In this document: positions 10,750-19,751 of the stretch, one piece after another
Layout of the letters: every line of letters starts with the position of its first letter
How positions within the stretch are numbered: position 1 is the first letter of the stretch
From: Clostridia bacterium
GTDB taxonomy: Bacteria; Acidobacteriota; Terriglobia; Terriglobales; Acidobacteriaceae
DNA length: 64,000 nucleotides
Direction: 5' to 3'
Assembly: GCA_035561135.1 (NCBI GenBank)
Contig: DATMYA010000030.1
Span: forward strand, 32,839 to 96,838
The notes under the pieces: generated by a model
Database searches by the model: none
What the model saw: the letters and a program-made list of their open reading frames with translations, nothing else
Told to the model about the DNA's origin: nothing
Translations under genes and position numbers: made by a program

Positions 10750-11304
10750 ATGTCGATTAAGAGCGACCGTTGGATCCGCAAGAATGCACTCGAACACGAC
10801 ATGATTAACCCATTCTCGGAGAAGCAGGTCCGGGAAGGCGTCATCTCCTACGGTCTCTCGTCCTATGGATACGACCTGCGCGTCGCGGACGAGTTCAAAA
10901 TCTTCACCAACGTCAACAGCGCCATTGTGGACCCGAAGCACTTCGACGAGCGCTCGTTCGTGACCGTCCAGTCGGACTGCTGTATCGTTCCGCCGAACTC
11001 GTTTGCCCTGGCACGCTCGATTGAGTACTTCAAGATTCCGCGCGATGTGCTCACGATCTGCGTTGGCAAATCGACGTACGCGCGTTGCGGAATCATCGTG
11101 AACGTCACGCCCTTCGAACCGGAGTGGGAAGGCTTTGTGACCTTGGAGATTTCAAACACGACGCCGCTGCCGGCGAAAGTCTATGCCAACGAAGGTCTCT
11201 GCCAAATTTTGTTCTTCCAGTCAGACGAAGCCTGCGAGACCAGTTACGCCGACAAAAAAGGGAAGTACCAGAACCAGAAGGGAATCGTGTTGCCGAAGCT
11301 CTAG
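10750..11304 (+). CDS. dcd: dCTP deaminase
   Basis: Converts dCTP to dUTP for dTMP synthesis in the cytoplasm. The trimeric dUTPase-like fold is clear: the N-terminal [13 protein letters not shown], then [13 protein letters not shown], the active-site segment [25 protein letters not shown] with its catalytic Glu, and the C-terminal [15 protein letters not shown] that closes over the nucleotide. The length is 184 residues, normal for Dcd. The ATG at 10750 is preceded by AGGAACAGGA; the frame is open further upstream without family similarity. It ends about 120 bp before a strong terminator. Confidence 0.96.
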   Translation: MSIKSDRWIRKNALEHDMINPFSEKQVREGVISYGLSSYGYDLRVADEFKIFTNVNSAIVDPKHFDERSFVTVQSDCCIVPPNSFALARSIEYFKIPRDVLTICVGKSTYARCGIIVNVTPFEPEWEGFVTLEISNTTPLPAKVYANEGLCQILFFQSDEACETSYADKKGKYQNQKGIVLPKL

Positions 11305-11380
11305 CGAAGAGAAGACGTCCAGGAAGAGCAAGGCTCATCGCTTCGCTCAGGATGCCCCCGCATATTTCCCGCGGTTTTGA

Positions 11381-11405
11381 CTTTTTCAGCAGCCTGTTTA
11401 GCCGC
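11381..11405 (+). repeat. 25-bp interspersed repeat (family R3), copy 1
   Basis: A 25-base sequence beginning CTTTTTCAGCAGCCTGTTTA is identical at 34377-34401, also intergenic. Here it lies between dcd and its terminator. Confidence 0.7.
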
Positions 11406-11423
11406 TGAGTAGCATTGCATAAG

Positions 11424-11458
11424 AAAAGCCCGATCCCCAAAGGGTGCCGGGCTTTTTG
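11424..11458. terminator. Bidirectional rho-independent terminator
   Basis: AAAGCCCG (11425-11432) pairs with CGGGCTTT (11448-11455), with A-runs and T-runs on the two sides. It serves convergent dcd and hfq. Confidence 0.85.
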
Positions 11459-11482
11459 CTTTCTATGAAAGAGTGCGTGCTG

Positions 11483-11887
11483 CTACTTGCGGCCGTTCTG
11501 TTCGTTCTCTTTGTACATGTATTTGATGCTGGGCTTATAAACAAGCAGGTTGGATTGGCCGCCTGCGCGCGTCAGCTTGATGCAGTACTTGTCGTACCAC
11601 TCGATGACTCCGTGCAGTTCCTCGCCGTCGTTCAACACCACCACCATTGGCGTCTTTGACTGCATTTGTTTCTGGTAGTAGAAGTTCTCGGCGTGCGTCT
11701 GTTCGGGCGGGGTTGTTTTTTTTGTTGAGGCCGAGGGCGAGCGTTCGGCGCGTTCGCGACGTTCCACCGCTGCCTCTGCTGTTCGAGCGTGTTCGCGGGT
11801 CAGCGAAGGCCGAATCAGTTTACGGTTCCCGAATCCATCCGGTTCAGGTGCGTAAGCGGCAGCGGTTGAATCCATTCCATTCTTCAT
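11483..11887 (-). CDS. hfq: Hfq-like RNA chaperone with N-terminal extension
   Basis: The C-terminal 65 residues form an Sm fold. Sm1 is visible in TPMVVVLNDGEELHGVIEWYDKYCIKL and Sm2 in NLLVYKPSIKYMYKE, with the YK-x-x-I replacing the usual YKHAIS. Hfq binds sRNAs and mRNAs as a hexamer. Before the core lies a basic, low-complexity segment (RPSLTREHARTAEAAVERRERAERSPS...). The start is uncertain. I use the ATG at 11887 (MKNGMDST) with GGGAGCAAGG upstream; ATG 11977 (MAKTSQTEL) and a GTG at 12061 are also open. The charged extension and divergent Sm2 are atypical compared with E. coli Hfq. Confidence 0.8.
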   Translation of the reverse strand: MKNGMDSTAAAYAPEPDGFGNRKLIRPSLTREHARTAEAAVERRERAERSPSASTKKTTPPEQTHAENFYYQKQMQSKTPMVVVLNDGEELHGVIEWYDKYCIKLTRAGGQSNLLVYKPSIKYMYKENEQNGRK

Positions 11888-12168
11888 GGGCAAACCTTGC
11901 TCCCCTTTGGGAGTACGTCCCTGCGAAATTGAGCACTGCAGGAGATCGGTAAGTTCGGTCTGGCTAGTTTTCGCCATTTGCGCGCGCGGGATCGAAGCGG
12001 AGACGTATGGCGATTTTTGACCAGGTTCTTCTAGGAGGTGAACTTGCTTTAAAACTACCACACGCCAAAAGGGGTGACAATCCCTGCTGACGGTCCATCC
12101 GCAGCAGAGGCAGGATTGGGAGGGTCAACGCCACGGCTCGCCGATTTACGTCAACTACTCGGTTGGAC

Positions 12169-13320
12169 TCACTCGGTTTCGAGCGAGAACGCCAGCGCGT
12201 CCAGCGAGAGCGAACGCAACAGATTGCGTCTCATCCCGGTTTGGACATCGCCGACACGATCAGCTGCGCGGCTGATCCAGCCGAAGTCAACCGATTGCGC
12301 CATTGCTTCCAACTCCGGCGCAATATCGATATTGCGCACGAGGTCAGGCGTCTTCGATTTCAGGAACATGATGTCCTGCAGCAGGTTGTATAGCGTGGAG
12401 ATCATCTGGTCGGTCTTGCCTTTGCCCTCGGCGCCCGCACGATAGCTTTCCGTTGTGCGGAAGAGCGCCGAGTGGTCGGCGTCCGCTCCACGACCAGACT
12501 TCTCGGCGTTCAGCGCGGTGCGGAGCAGCGTCAGGGCGTCGTTGCGGGCCGCAAGATAGGCGTTCAGGTCGAAGCTGCGGGCGCGGCCAACGGCTCCCGC
12601 AGCGAGCCGTGCGACAAGTGCGCGCTGCTTGGGGTTCCACTCGATCCTATGTGCCAGATCGCGCTCGATCTCTTCCGCGGGTAATGGCGCGAGATGCAGC
12701 GTGATGCAACGCGAGCGAATGGTCGGCAGCAGCGCCGTCGCGTTCTCTGCCAGCAGGAATATCGTCGCGTAATCCGGAGGCTCTTCCAGGACTTTTAGCA
12801 GCGCATTCGCGGCTTCCTTCATAAATGCCGCGTCGGTGAAAATGAATACCCTGTGTCCGCCTTCCGCTGGGCGGTAATAGATGTTCGCCGTCACGTGCCG
12901 GACCTGGTCCACCTTGATCATCATCTGTGGCGGGTCAGGGGGAATGACGAGCACTTCCGGGTGCGTCTGGATCAGGATGCGCGTTTCTTTTTTGTCTGTC
13001 TCGCGGAGGTTTTCGCGAGCTTCCACGGCCTCTGCGCAGCGTTCTTCCAGGCGGTCGGCTTGAGCGATTCGCACACAGTTGGTGCACTCGCCGCAGAAGT
13101 CTGGAAGCACTTCGGCTTCATCGGTACCTCCGCCGAACAATTCTCCGCGTTGCGGCCGATTGAGGCAGTTCATCGCCTTCGCGACCATCTGCGCAAGCGT
13201 GTACTTGCCCGCGCCACGCGGCCCGGTGAGGATGACCGCATGAGGGAAACGGTCGCGCGCCAGCATCTCGCGCAAGCGACCCACTACTTCCGCATTGCCG
13301 TGGAACTCAGAAAAACCCAT
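12169..13320 (-). CDS. holB: DNA polymerase III delta' subunit
   Basis: The clamp-loader subunit that helps place the beta clamp. It is an AAA+ protein of 383 residues with Walker A TGPRGAGKYTLAQ (about residues 32-44), a four-Cys zinc module containing CGECTNC, and an EALLK-like ANALLKVLEEPP sensor/Walker-B neighbourhood. This is followed by the characteristic ATALLPTIRSRCITLHL. A short insertion (DRLEERCAEAVEARENLRET) sits after the zinc module. The gene follows tmk by 7 bp, the common tmk-holB arrangement, implying co-transcription. Confidence 0.92.
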   Translation of the reverse strand: MGFSEFHGNAEVVGRLREMLARDRFPHAVILTGPRGAGKYTLAQMVAKAMNCLNRPQRGELFGGGTDEAEVLPDFCGECTNCVRIAQADRLEERCAEAVEARENLRETDKKETRILIQTHPEVLVIPPDPPQMMIKVDQVRHVTANIYYRPAEGGHRVFIFTDAAFMKEAANALLKVLEEPPDYATIFLLAENATALLPTIRSRCITLHLAPLPAEEIERDLAHRIEWNPKQRALVARLAAGAVGRARSFDLNAYLAARNDALTLLRTALNAEKSGRGADADHSALFRTTESYRAGAEGKGKTDQMISTLYNLLQDIMFLKSKTPDLVRNIDIAPELEAMAQSVDFGWISRAADRVGDVQTGMRRNLLRSLSLDALAFSLETE

Positions 13321-13327
13321 TCCTCAC

Positions 13328-14032
13328 CTAGCGTGCTCGCTTGCCCGTTGTACCCGCTGCGCAATTCAGCAGGCGCGATCTTACGGCCTCCACAATCTTA
13401 GGATGTACCACGTCCGCTGGCTTGCGCGCATCGACGACAACAACACGCTCCGGCTCGCGCTCCGCGATCTCCAGATACTTGTTGTGCACACGCGTGAAGA
13501 ACTGGCGGCTCTCTTGTTCGAAGCGGTTCTCGTCTGCCTGCGCCGCGTCTTCGGCGCTTTTCTGCTGGTTGCGCCGCCGCGCACGCATCACGCTTGCCGC
13601 CACATCGGAGTCCATCAGAATCGTCAGGTCAGGCTGGAGCCCTCCGCAAATCACTCGATGCAGATCCAGCACGGCTTCGCTGCCAAGTTGCCGGCCGCCG
13701 CCCTGGTAGGCTTCCGACGAATCGGTGAAGCGATCGCATAGCACCCATTTACCCGCCGCTATCACCGGCTTGATGGTTTGCTCGATTTGTTGCGCGCGCG
13801 ACGCGAACATCAAGGCCAACTCCGCCATTGGCGCGAGTCCTTGCGTGCGCGAATCCAGCAGCACTGCCCGTATCTTTTCGCCGATGGGTGTGCCTCCGGG
13901 TTCGCGCGTGATCACTACCTCGATACCTTCAGAGCGGAGAACGGCTGCTAGGCGCTCCAGTTGCGTGCTTTTGCCGCAACCGTCGAGGCCCTCGATGGTG
14001 AGGAAACGTCCACGATTTGAGTGCTGTTGCAC
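13328..14032 (-). CDS. tmk: Thymidylate kinase
   Basis: Phosphorylates dTMP to dTDP. The P-loop GLDGCGKST (about residues 15-23), the DR(F/Y) motif (LCDRFTDSSEAYQGGGR), TREPGGTPIGE and PDLTILMD are all present. The length of 234 residues is slightly longer than the E. coli enzyme because of a basic C-terminal tail. It is the first gene of a tmk-holB pair on the minus strand and diverges from the small zinc-ribbon gene at 14171. Confidence 0.95.
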   Translation of the reverse strand: MQQHSNRGRFLTIEGLDGCGKSTQLERLAAVLRSEGIEVVITREPGGTPIGEKIRAVLLDSRTQGLAPMAELALMFASRAQQIEQTIKPVIAAGKWVLCDRFTDSSEAYQGGGRQLGSEAVLDLHRVICGGLQPDLTILMDSDVAASVMRARRRNQQKSAEDAAQADENRFEQESRQFFTRVHNKYLEIAEREPERVVVVDARKPADVVHPKIVEAVRSRLLNCAAGTTGKRAR

Positions 14033-14170
14033 GGGGCAATCATACCATCGCGAAAGCTGCTCCCGAGAGTTGTAGCTGCTCTTGGTATGCCCTGTTGCAC
14101 TCTACGGCAGGGCGGCGCCACTGTGCTAAACTCTGCGCAATCAGGCGCACGGCGCCTGCGAGGCAAGCCA

Positions 14171-14428
14171 ATGCGTCTGGGCGACTATATCGACGACTAC
14201 TGCAGCCGCTGCAAGCGCACCACGGACCACTCTGTTGTTGCCATGACTGGCGAAGAAGTGGTGAAGGTGATGTGCCGCACCTGCAACAGCGAACACAAGT
14301 ACCGCCACAACAAAGGCGGGAAGCAGATGACGGCGCAGGAAGCCTTCGACAAGGTCCTCGCCAGTGTAAGTGGGCAATTGGGCGACCCGCGGCCTGAACC
14401 CGGCAGCAAGAAGAAGAAACCCTCGTAG
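14171..14428 (+). CDS. Small zinc-ribbon protein
   Basis: An 85-residue protein. MRLGDYIDDYCSRCKRTTDH is followed about 30 residues later by VMCRTCNSEHKYRH, so two C-x2-C pairs can form one zinc ribbon. A basic C-terminal tail (SKKKKPS) suggests nucleic-acid contact. The ATG at 14171 is favoured because the conserved-looking sequence begins there; the open frame upstream has no recognisable content. I recognise this as a conserved acidobacterial hypothetical type but cannot assign a function. Confidence 0.7.
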   Translation: MRLGDYIDDYCSRCKRTTDHSVVAMTGEEVVKVMCRTCNSEHKYRHNKGGKQMTAQEAFDKVLASVSGQLGDPRPEPGSKKKKPS

Positions 14429-14535
14429 CTCGACACAAATCAAACAATCTGCGCTCGTGAGCACCTGCGGGTGTCGCGGTATTGCGCTTGACATCAGGGC
14501 CCACTCTGTTTGCGGTTTCACCCAAAGGAGTCCGC

Positions 14536-16500
14536 ATGATGCATAGACGCTCCCCGTTGCTGTTCGCGCTACTGTTCGCGTCACTCGCGCTCAACGCCCA
14601 GCAGTCTTCCAGGCCGAAGGGCGCAGCCAAGGCTTCGGCGCAGGCGGCGCAAGGTTCGGCGCCCACGATCACCCTCGCCGTCGATGCCAGCGAAGCTCCA
14701 CGCAAGATCTTCCACGCGCGCATGACCATTCCGGCGAAGTCTGGCCCGTTCACGGTCTACTATCCCCAGTGGCTTCCCGGCGAGCACGGTCCAACGGGGC
14801 CTGTCGTCGATACGGCTGGCCTGCGCTTTACCGCGGCCGGCAAAACGCTGCCGTGGCGTCGCGACACGCTCGATATGTTCACCTATCACGTGGAGATACC
14901 TCAGGGCGCAAATACTGTCGAGGTAGCCATGGACTACATGTCGCCGACTGAGATGCCTGGCGGCTTCAGTTCAGGCACTTCCGCGACCGCTCAAATGGCC
15001 GTCTTGAGTTGGAACTGGATGGTTCTTTATCCCAAGGGATGGGGCTCGGACCAGGTCCAGGTGCGCGCCAGTCTGCGCATGCCTGCCGGATGGAAGTTCG
15101 GCACGGCACTACCCGTTGCAAATCGCGGAGGTGATGTTGTCGACTTCGCGCCCGCATCTCTAACCACGCTGGTTGATTCCCCGGTCATCATGGGCGCGCA
15201 CCTCAGCACCGTGCCTTTGTCGCAGGGGCAGAATCCGCCGCACGAGATGGATATCGCTGCTGACAGCGAAGCCGCGCTGCAGATGACGAAGGAGCAGAAC
15301 CAGGGTTTCAATAACCTCGTCTCCGAAGCTGGCGCTCTCTTCGGCGCTCGCCACTATCGTGACTATCATTTTCTGCTATCACTCAGCGACCACGTTGCAC
15401 ACTTCGGACTCGAGCATCACGAATCGAACGACAGCCGACTTCCCGAACGCTTCATGGTCGATGAGACGCAGCGAGTCCTGGGTGCGTCGCTACTGCCGCA
15501 CGAATACGTACACTCATGGAACGGCAAATACCGTCGCCCGGCGGACCTCGCAACCCCCGAGTACCAGACGCCCATGCAGAGCGAACTGCTCTGGGTTTAC
15601 GAGGGTCTCACCGAATATCTGGGATACGTACTCACTGCGCGTAGCGGTCTCTGGACACCGGAGCAGTTCCGCGACCAGATGGCGATCGTCGCAGAAGAAT
15701 TCACGCACCGCCCCGGTCGGCAGTGGCGTTCGCTGGAAGACACCGCCACCGCCGCGCAGAGCCTGTACGGGGCTGGCGGCCCGTGGACCTCATGGCGACG
15801 CAGTGTCGATTTCTACGACGAAGGCGCGCTGATCTGGCTGGAAGCCGACGTCATCATCCGCCAACAGACCGGCAACAAGAAATCGATGGACGATTTCGCA
15901 CACCTCTTCCATGGCGGCCAGAATAGCGGTCCCATGGTTAGGACGTACACGTTCGACGATGTCGTCAGCACGCTGAACCAGGTTGCGCCCTACGACTGGC
16001 GCAAATTCCTGACCGATCGCATCATCAACATCGCCCCGAATGCACCGCTAGGCGGCATCGAAGGTGGCGGGTGGCGCGTCGTTTACACCGACACTCCCTC
16101 CGACCTGACCAAGGCGCACGAGACTTCTGGAAAAGCGCTGGACGCGTCGGCATCCATCGGGTTGCTGCTGAAGGAAGACGGCAAGGTATCGGATGCCATC
16201 CACGACATGATCTCCGCAAAGGCGGGCATCGGTCCCGGAATGAGCGTCGTGGCCGTGAACGGACGCAAGTTCTCGCCCGATGTCATGCGCGATGCGCTCA
16301 AGGCCAGCAAGAACAGTCGCGAACCATTGCAGTTGCTGATTGAGAACGCCGAATACTTCAAAGCGGTTTCGCTCGACTACCACGACGGGCTGCGCTATCC
16401 GCACCTTGTTCGGGACAGCAGCAAGCCGGACTTCATCGGCGACATCATCAAGCCAAAGGTCACGACGCCGCCGGAGCCCGAACCGAAGCCCAGCGAGTAG
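14536..16500 (+). CDS. M61-family (glycyl aminopeptidase-like) exported peptidase with PDZ domain
   Basis: A 654-residue secreted zinc peptidase. The signal peptide is MMHRRSPLLFALLFASLALNA, and AAAGGAG precedes the ATG at 14536. The N-terminal beta domain is followed by the M61 catalytic core with HEYVHSWNGKYRRP near residue 322 (the HExxHxWN signature) and ELLWVYEGLTEYLG supplying the glutamate ligand. The C-terminus holds a PDZ-like domain with GIGPGMSVVAVNGRKFSP. Family members cleave N-terminal Gly/Ala residues. It is monocistronic and is followed by a tight hairpin. Confidence 0.92.
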   Translation: MMHRRSPLLFALLFASLALNAQQSSRPKGAAKASAQAAQGSAPTITLAVDASEAPRKIFHARMTIPAKSGPFTVYYPQWLPGEHGPTGPVVDTAGLRFTAAGKTLPWRRDTLDMFTYHVEIPQGANTVEVAMDYMSPTEMPGGFSSGTSATAQMAVLSWNWMVLYPKGWGSDQVQVRASLRMPAGWKFGTALPVANRGGDVVDFAPASLTTLVDSPVIMGAHLSTVPLSQGQNPPHEMDIAADSEAALQMTKEQNQGFNNLVSEAGALFGARHYRDYHFLLSLSDHVAHFGLEHHESNDSRLPERFMVDETQRVLGASLLPHEYVHSWNGKYRRPADLATPEYQTPMQSELLWVYEGLTEYLGYVLTARSGLWTPEQFRDQMAIVAEEFTHRPGRQWRSLEDTATAAQSLYGAGGPWTSWRRSVDFYDEGALIWLEADVIIRQQTGNKKSMDDFAHLFHGGQNSGPMVRTYTFDDVVSTLNQVAPYDWRKFLTDRIINIAPNAPLGGIEGGGWRVVYTDTPSDLTKAHETSGKALDASASIGLLLKEDGKVSDAIHDMISAKAGIGPGMSVVAVNGRKFSPDVMRDALKASKNSREPLQLLIENAEYFKAVSLDYHDGLRYPHLVRDSSKPDFIGDIIKPKVTTPPEPEPKPSE

Positions 16501-16518
16501 TAGCGTCTCCCAGACAAG

Positions 16519-16540
16519 GGCGTCATCGGGAGATGACGCC
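16519..16540 (+). terminator. Hairpin with GNRA loop after the M61 gene
   Basis: A perfect 9-bp stem GGCGTCATC/GATGACGCC is closed by a GGGA tetraloop, starting 18 bp after the stop codon. There is no U-tract, so it could be a processing or stability hairpin rather than an intrinsic terminator. Confidence 0.45.
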
Positions 16541-16560
16541 TGAACTGCCGAAGCCAAGTC

Positions 16561-16667
16561 GGAACACGAGTCATGGTGAGCGTAGTCAACTATCTTGTGT
16601 TTCCGCCACACGGAAACATAAGGTGTCTCAACTCGCGCCTTCGGCGCTCGGGTCGACATGACGCTCT
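16561..16667 (+). repeat. Interspersed repeat family R1, copy A
   Basis: This intergenic block starts GGAACACGAGTCATGGTGAG and ends GGTCGACATGACGCTCT. It contains an internal hairpin CTTGTGTTTCC (16594-16604)/GGAAACATAAG (16612-16622). It aligns along its length with the reverse complement of 21314-21442. Confidence 0.75.
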
Positions 16668-16761
16668 GGCTTGTCAGCAAGAGTGGTTCTATCCTCCGCG
16701 AGGTACTGGCAAGTGGTGTGCCGCTTGCATCGACATCAGATGTATCACGGGAACATCGGCC

Positions 16762-17388
16762 ATGCCACTGCGGGACAACCATTCCCATCTCGTGTCCAGG
16801 GAAGCACTTGCAACTCTGCTCAGTGTCACAATGCTGATCGCCGCGGCCATGTCGCAGGCCGAAGATTACTCAAAAGCGGTACTGTGGTACCGCTCGCCTC
16901 TACCACTGGGCGCAGAGGGTTTCGAACTGGCTTCGGCCCACAGAATCTTCTTCGTACTAGGTTCAGCGGAAAACGAGGAACTGGATGGTCTCAAGATCAC
17001 CCGCGCATTTAAGGGCGGCTTGGTTGAGACTCGCGATGGCCAGCAACTCCAAAATTATCCCGCTACACTCAACTTCCGCGTAACAGCTACTGCGCTTGAC
17101 CCGACGATGCTGACGACCGACATCGCGCGAATTGATGAACCCACCGACCTGAACGCCATGCTGCTTGGACTGCATTTCCGCCTGAAGGTTTTTCGCGCGC
17201 TGAATCTGGAGATCATGCAGCCAATCGCGGTGCAACTCATCGGCGTCCCGGCGGACCTGCCTTACGACGAGCGCATTTACCGCGTCTCGTTCAACACCGG
17301 CGACATACCCGTCGATGCCCGCATGGCGCTGGAAGTCCTGTCCCCGCAGGGTGAACTCCTCACACGCTTCCACTTTGAATTGTTGTAG
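16762..17388 (+). CDS. Exported protein, function unknown
   Basis: A 208-residue protein. The N-terminus from the ATG at 16762 has a basic start, then a hydrophobic segment LATLLSVTMLIAAAMSQA typical of a signal peptide. The mature part (DYSKAVLWYRSPLPLGAEGFELA... DARMALEVLSPQGELLTRFHFELL) looks beta-rich with no recognised motif. The frame is open upstream, but that part overlaps interspersed repeat R1 and lacks coding character. No neighbour shares its strand closely. I do not recognise the family. Confidence 0.55.
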   Translation: MPLRDNHSHLVSREALATLLSVTMLIAAAMSQAEDYSKAVLWYRSPLPLGAEGFELASAHRIFFVLGSAENEELDGLKITRAFKGGLVETRDGQQLQNYPATLNFRVTATALDPTMLTTDIARIDEPTDLNAMLLGLHFRLKVFRALNLEIMQPIAVQLIGVPADLPYDERIYRVSFNTGDIPVDARMALEVLSPQGELLTRFHFELL

Positions 17389-17435
17389 AGGTGTTGCGGA
17401 AAATGGGAAAGTGCAGGGCAGGGTAGCTTGCAGGC

Positions 17436-18254
17436 TCAGCTTTCGCCGGCGATCAGAACGGTCTCGCCGAGTTCTTCCGAAGAACCGAGCTCCTCCGATG
17501 CCAGTGCCTGGAGTGCCGCTTCCGGTGCTTCGTCGTCTTCCAGCATGAAGCCCAGCATCGCCTGTCCTGCCGTCGAGTTCCAGACGGGAGCAAACGACTG
17601 CCTGTGCAAAGGCGAAGGTCCATGCTCACGCAGGCTCTTCAGATGCTTCTGCGTGTAGTAGCCCTTGTTGGACGCCAGCCCGTACTGCGGATAGATCGGA
17701 TCCCACTCGCGCATCATCGCGTCGCGCTCGACCTTTGCGATGATCGATGCGGCGGCGATCGAAGCCGAAAGCGCGTCGCCATGAATGATTTTCGTCTGCG
17801 AACATTCGTAGGGAATGCTCATGGCGTCGATCAGAAGGTGATCGGGCTTTGTGACAAGTTTGGAAACTGCTTCAACCATTGCCAATTGCGAAGCCCAGTA
17901 AATGTTGAGCTGGTCGATCCGCGCGACATCCACGGCCGCAATGGCGTATGCGATGGAGTGCTCGCGTATGCGCTTGGCCAGTTGTTCGCGCCTGGATGCC
18001 GGCAGCAACTTGGAATCGCGCAGTCCTTTGATCCGATAGTTGGGGTCGAGAATTACGGCGCCAGCGACGACGGGTCCGAAGAGCGATCCGCGCCCTACTT
18101 CATCCACGCCAGCGATCAGGCGAGCGCCTGTGTCCCATGCCGCCTTCTCGAACCTGGTCGTGCACTTCAGCTTTTTGAGCAATCGCAGCTTCGCCGCAGC
18201 TTTCGATATGGCATTCTTCCCGCCCGATGATTTTGGGGTGGCTCGGCGTGGCAC
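17436..18254 (-). CDS. rnhB: Ribonuclease HII
   Basis: Removes ribonucleotides from RNA-DNA hybrids. The catalytic carboxylates are visible in AGVDEVGRGSLFGPVVAGA (D-E at about residues 51-52), LLIDAMSIPYE and AASIIAKVERDAMM, and the GSNKGY-like ASNKGYYTQKH motif is present. The length of 272 residues reflects a basic N-terminal extension of about 40 residues and an acidic C-terminal tail. It sits downstream of the rplS terminator, so it probably has its own promoter. Confidence 0.94.
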   Translation of the reverse strand: MPRRATPKSSGGKNAISKAAAKLRLLKKLKCTTRFEKAAWDTGARLIAGVDEVGRGSLFGPVVAGAVILDPNYRIKGLRDSKLLPASRREQLAKRIREHSIAYAIAAVDVARIDQLNIYWASQLAMVEAVSKLVTKPDHLLIDAMSIPYECSQTKIIHGDALSASIAAASIIAKVERDAMMREWDPIYPQYGLASNKGYYTQKHLKSLREHGPSPLHRQSFAPVWNSTAGQAMLGFMLEDDEAPEAALQALASEELGSSEELGETVLIAGES

Positions 18255-18330
18255 GACGAAGGTCCAAAGTGAATCTACGCCTAGCGTCTCACGCTATGGC
18301 GGCCAAGGCAAGCGCCGGTGTCATGCGCCA

Positions 18331-18374
18331 AAAACAAAAAGCCTCAGCCCGCGCGTAGATGCGGACTGAGGCTT
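18331..18374 (-). terminator. Rho-independent terminator of the rpsP-rplS operon
   Basis: On the minus strand, GCCTCAG (18372-18366) pairs with CTGAGGC (18347-18341) and is followed by TTTTTGTTTT. It closes the ribosomal operon before rnhB. Confidence 0.85.
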
Positions 18375-18463
18375 CGATATTAGAACTCCCGGCAGAACAG
18401 ACGTCCCATGCAGCCGGTTCGCGCAACTGCCGTGCTATGGCAACGAAAGAAGTCCGCGCCGGA

Positions 18464-18817
18464 CTAAGCCCTATCGGCTTCCTTCAAGCGGGCAGCCTTG
18501 CCGCGCAACGCGCGCAAATAGTACAGCTTGGCGCGGCGAACCTTCGCGGAGCGGACGATCTCCACCTTGTCGACGACCTTGGAGTTCGTCGGGAAGATAC
18601 GCTCGACACCCTGGCCGAAGCTCATCTTGCGAACCATGAAGCTCGGCTGTGAGCCGAATCTCTTCGAGATAACGGTGCCCTCGAAGACCTGGACGCGTTC
18701 TTTATCGCCTTCCTTGATCTTCACGTGTACACGAACGGTGTCGCCGGGCTGGAAGTTGGGGATGTCGGTACGCTGCGCCTTCGCGAGCAGTTTGGCAATA
18801 ATCGGTGATGTCGACAT
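18464..18817 (-). CDS. rplS: 50S ribosomal protein L19
   Basis: L19 sits at the 30S/50S interface near bridge B8. The 117 residues include the diagnostic [29 protein letters not shown] segment and [33 protein letters not shown]. It is the last gene of the rpsP-khpA-rimM-trmD-rplS operon, a conserved bacterial order, and is followed by a strong terminator. Confidence 0.97.
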   Translation of the reverse strand: MSTSPIIAKLLAKAQRTDIPNFQPGDTVRVHVKIKEGDKERVQVFEGTVISKRFGSQPSFMVRKMSFGQGVERIFPTNSKVVDKVEIVRSAKVRRAKLYYLRALRGKAARLKEADRA

Positions 18818-18868
18818 GGTCGTTTTCCTTCTACTTGCGGTCGGTGGCGCAGCCGCCAGCCAGATCCG

Positions 18869-19720
18869 TCAGATTCTGTCTCGTTTTGCCCGCCCTCGCC
18901 GCCGGCCCGGAACTTCCAAGCCTTGTATCTGCGCGAGCAGAATTTTATCTTCTTCGCTGAGCGCCACCTTTTCCAGCAGGTCGGGGCGGTTCCTCAGCGT
19001 TTTTTCCAGCGCGCGGCGACGACGCCAGCGCCGAATCTCGTCATGGTTCCCGTTCATCAGGACTTCGGGAACCGGCATCCCGCGAAAGTCCGCGGGGCGC
19101 GTGTAGTGCGGATAATCGAGCAACCCGCCGGAAGCACAAGTCGAATCCGGCAAACCATTGTCCTCTGACTGCGTCGCTCCGGCAGTGAATGACTCCTGCC
19201 GCGCTGACGCCTCGTTGCCGAGCGCACCCGGAAGAAGTCGCGTCACCGTGTCGACGATGATCGCCGCTCCAAGCTCTCCGCCGCTCAATACGAAATCCCC
19301 GACCGAAATTTCACGATCTGCCAGGTGTTCGCTTACACGCTCATCCACGCCTTCGTAACGTCCGCACAGCAGGACCACGCGGCCCATCTGCTTCAGTTCC
19401 TGCGCGACCTCCTGGTTGAACATCTGCCCTTGCGGCGACATCATGATCACCGCCTCGCGCGCCGTGCCGCTCATGCGTTCTTCACGCGGCGCAATGGCCA
19501 TGCTCTCAAGGCATTCGAAAATCGGCTCCGGCTTCAGCACCATGCCCTCACCGCCGCCGAACGGACGGTCATCGACCGTCTTGTGACGGTCATGCGTAAA
19601 CGCCCGCAGGTCGTGGATTCCTATGTCAATGATCCCAGCTTCGCGCGCTTTGCGCACAATGCCGAAATCAAGCGGCCCACGGAAAAAGTCCGGAAAAATC
19701 GTAACGATCTCGAACTTCAT
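18869..19720 (-). CDS. trmD: tRNA (guanine37-N1)-methyltransferase
   Basis: A SAM-dependent SPOUT methylase that makes m1G37, preventing +1 frameshifting. The knot motifs VVLLCGRYEGVDERV and EISVGDFVLSGGELGA are intact, and LLDYPHYTRPADFRGMPVPEVL(M/L)NGNHDEI is the family signature. The length is 283 residues, with a basic C-terminal tail (RRRGRAKRD). It lies between rimM and rplS in the operon. Confidence 0.97.
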   Translation of the reverse strand: MKFEIVTIFPDFFRGPLDFGIVRKAREAGIIDIGIHDLRAFTHDRHKTVDDRPFGGGEGMVLKPEPIFECLESMAIAPREERMSGTAREAVIMMSPQGQMFNQEVAQELKQMGRVVLLCGRYEGVDERVSEHLADREISVGDFVLSGGELGAAIIVDTVTRLLPGALGNEASARQESFTAGATQSEDNGLPDSTCASGGLLDYPHYTRPADFRGMPVPEVLMNGNHDEIRRWRRRRALEKTLRNRPDLLEKVALSEEDKILLAQIQGLEVPGRRRGRAKRDRI

Positions 19721-19751
19721 CGCATGTCCACTTGCGCAGGCGTTACGCCCG

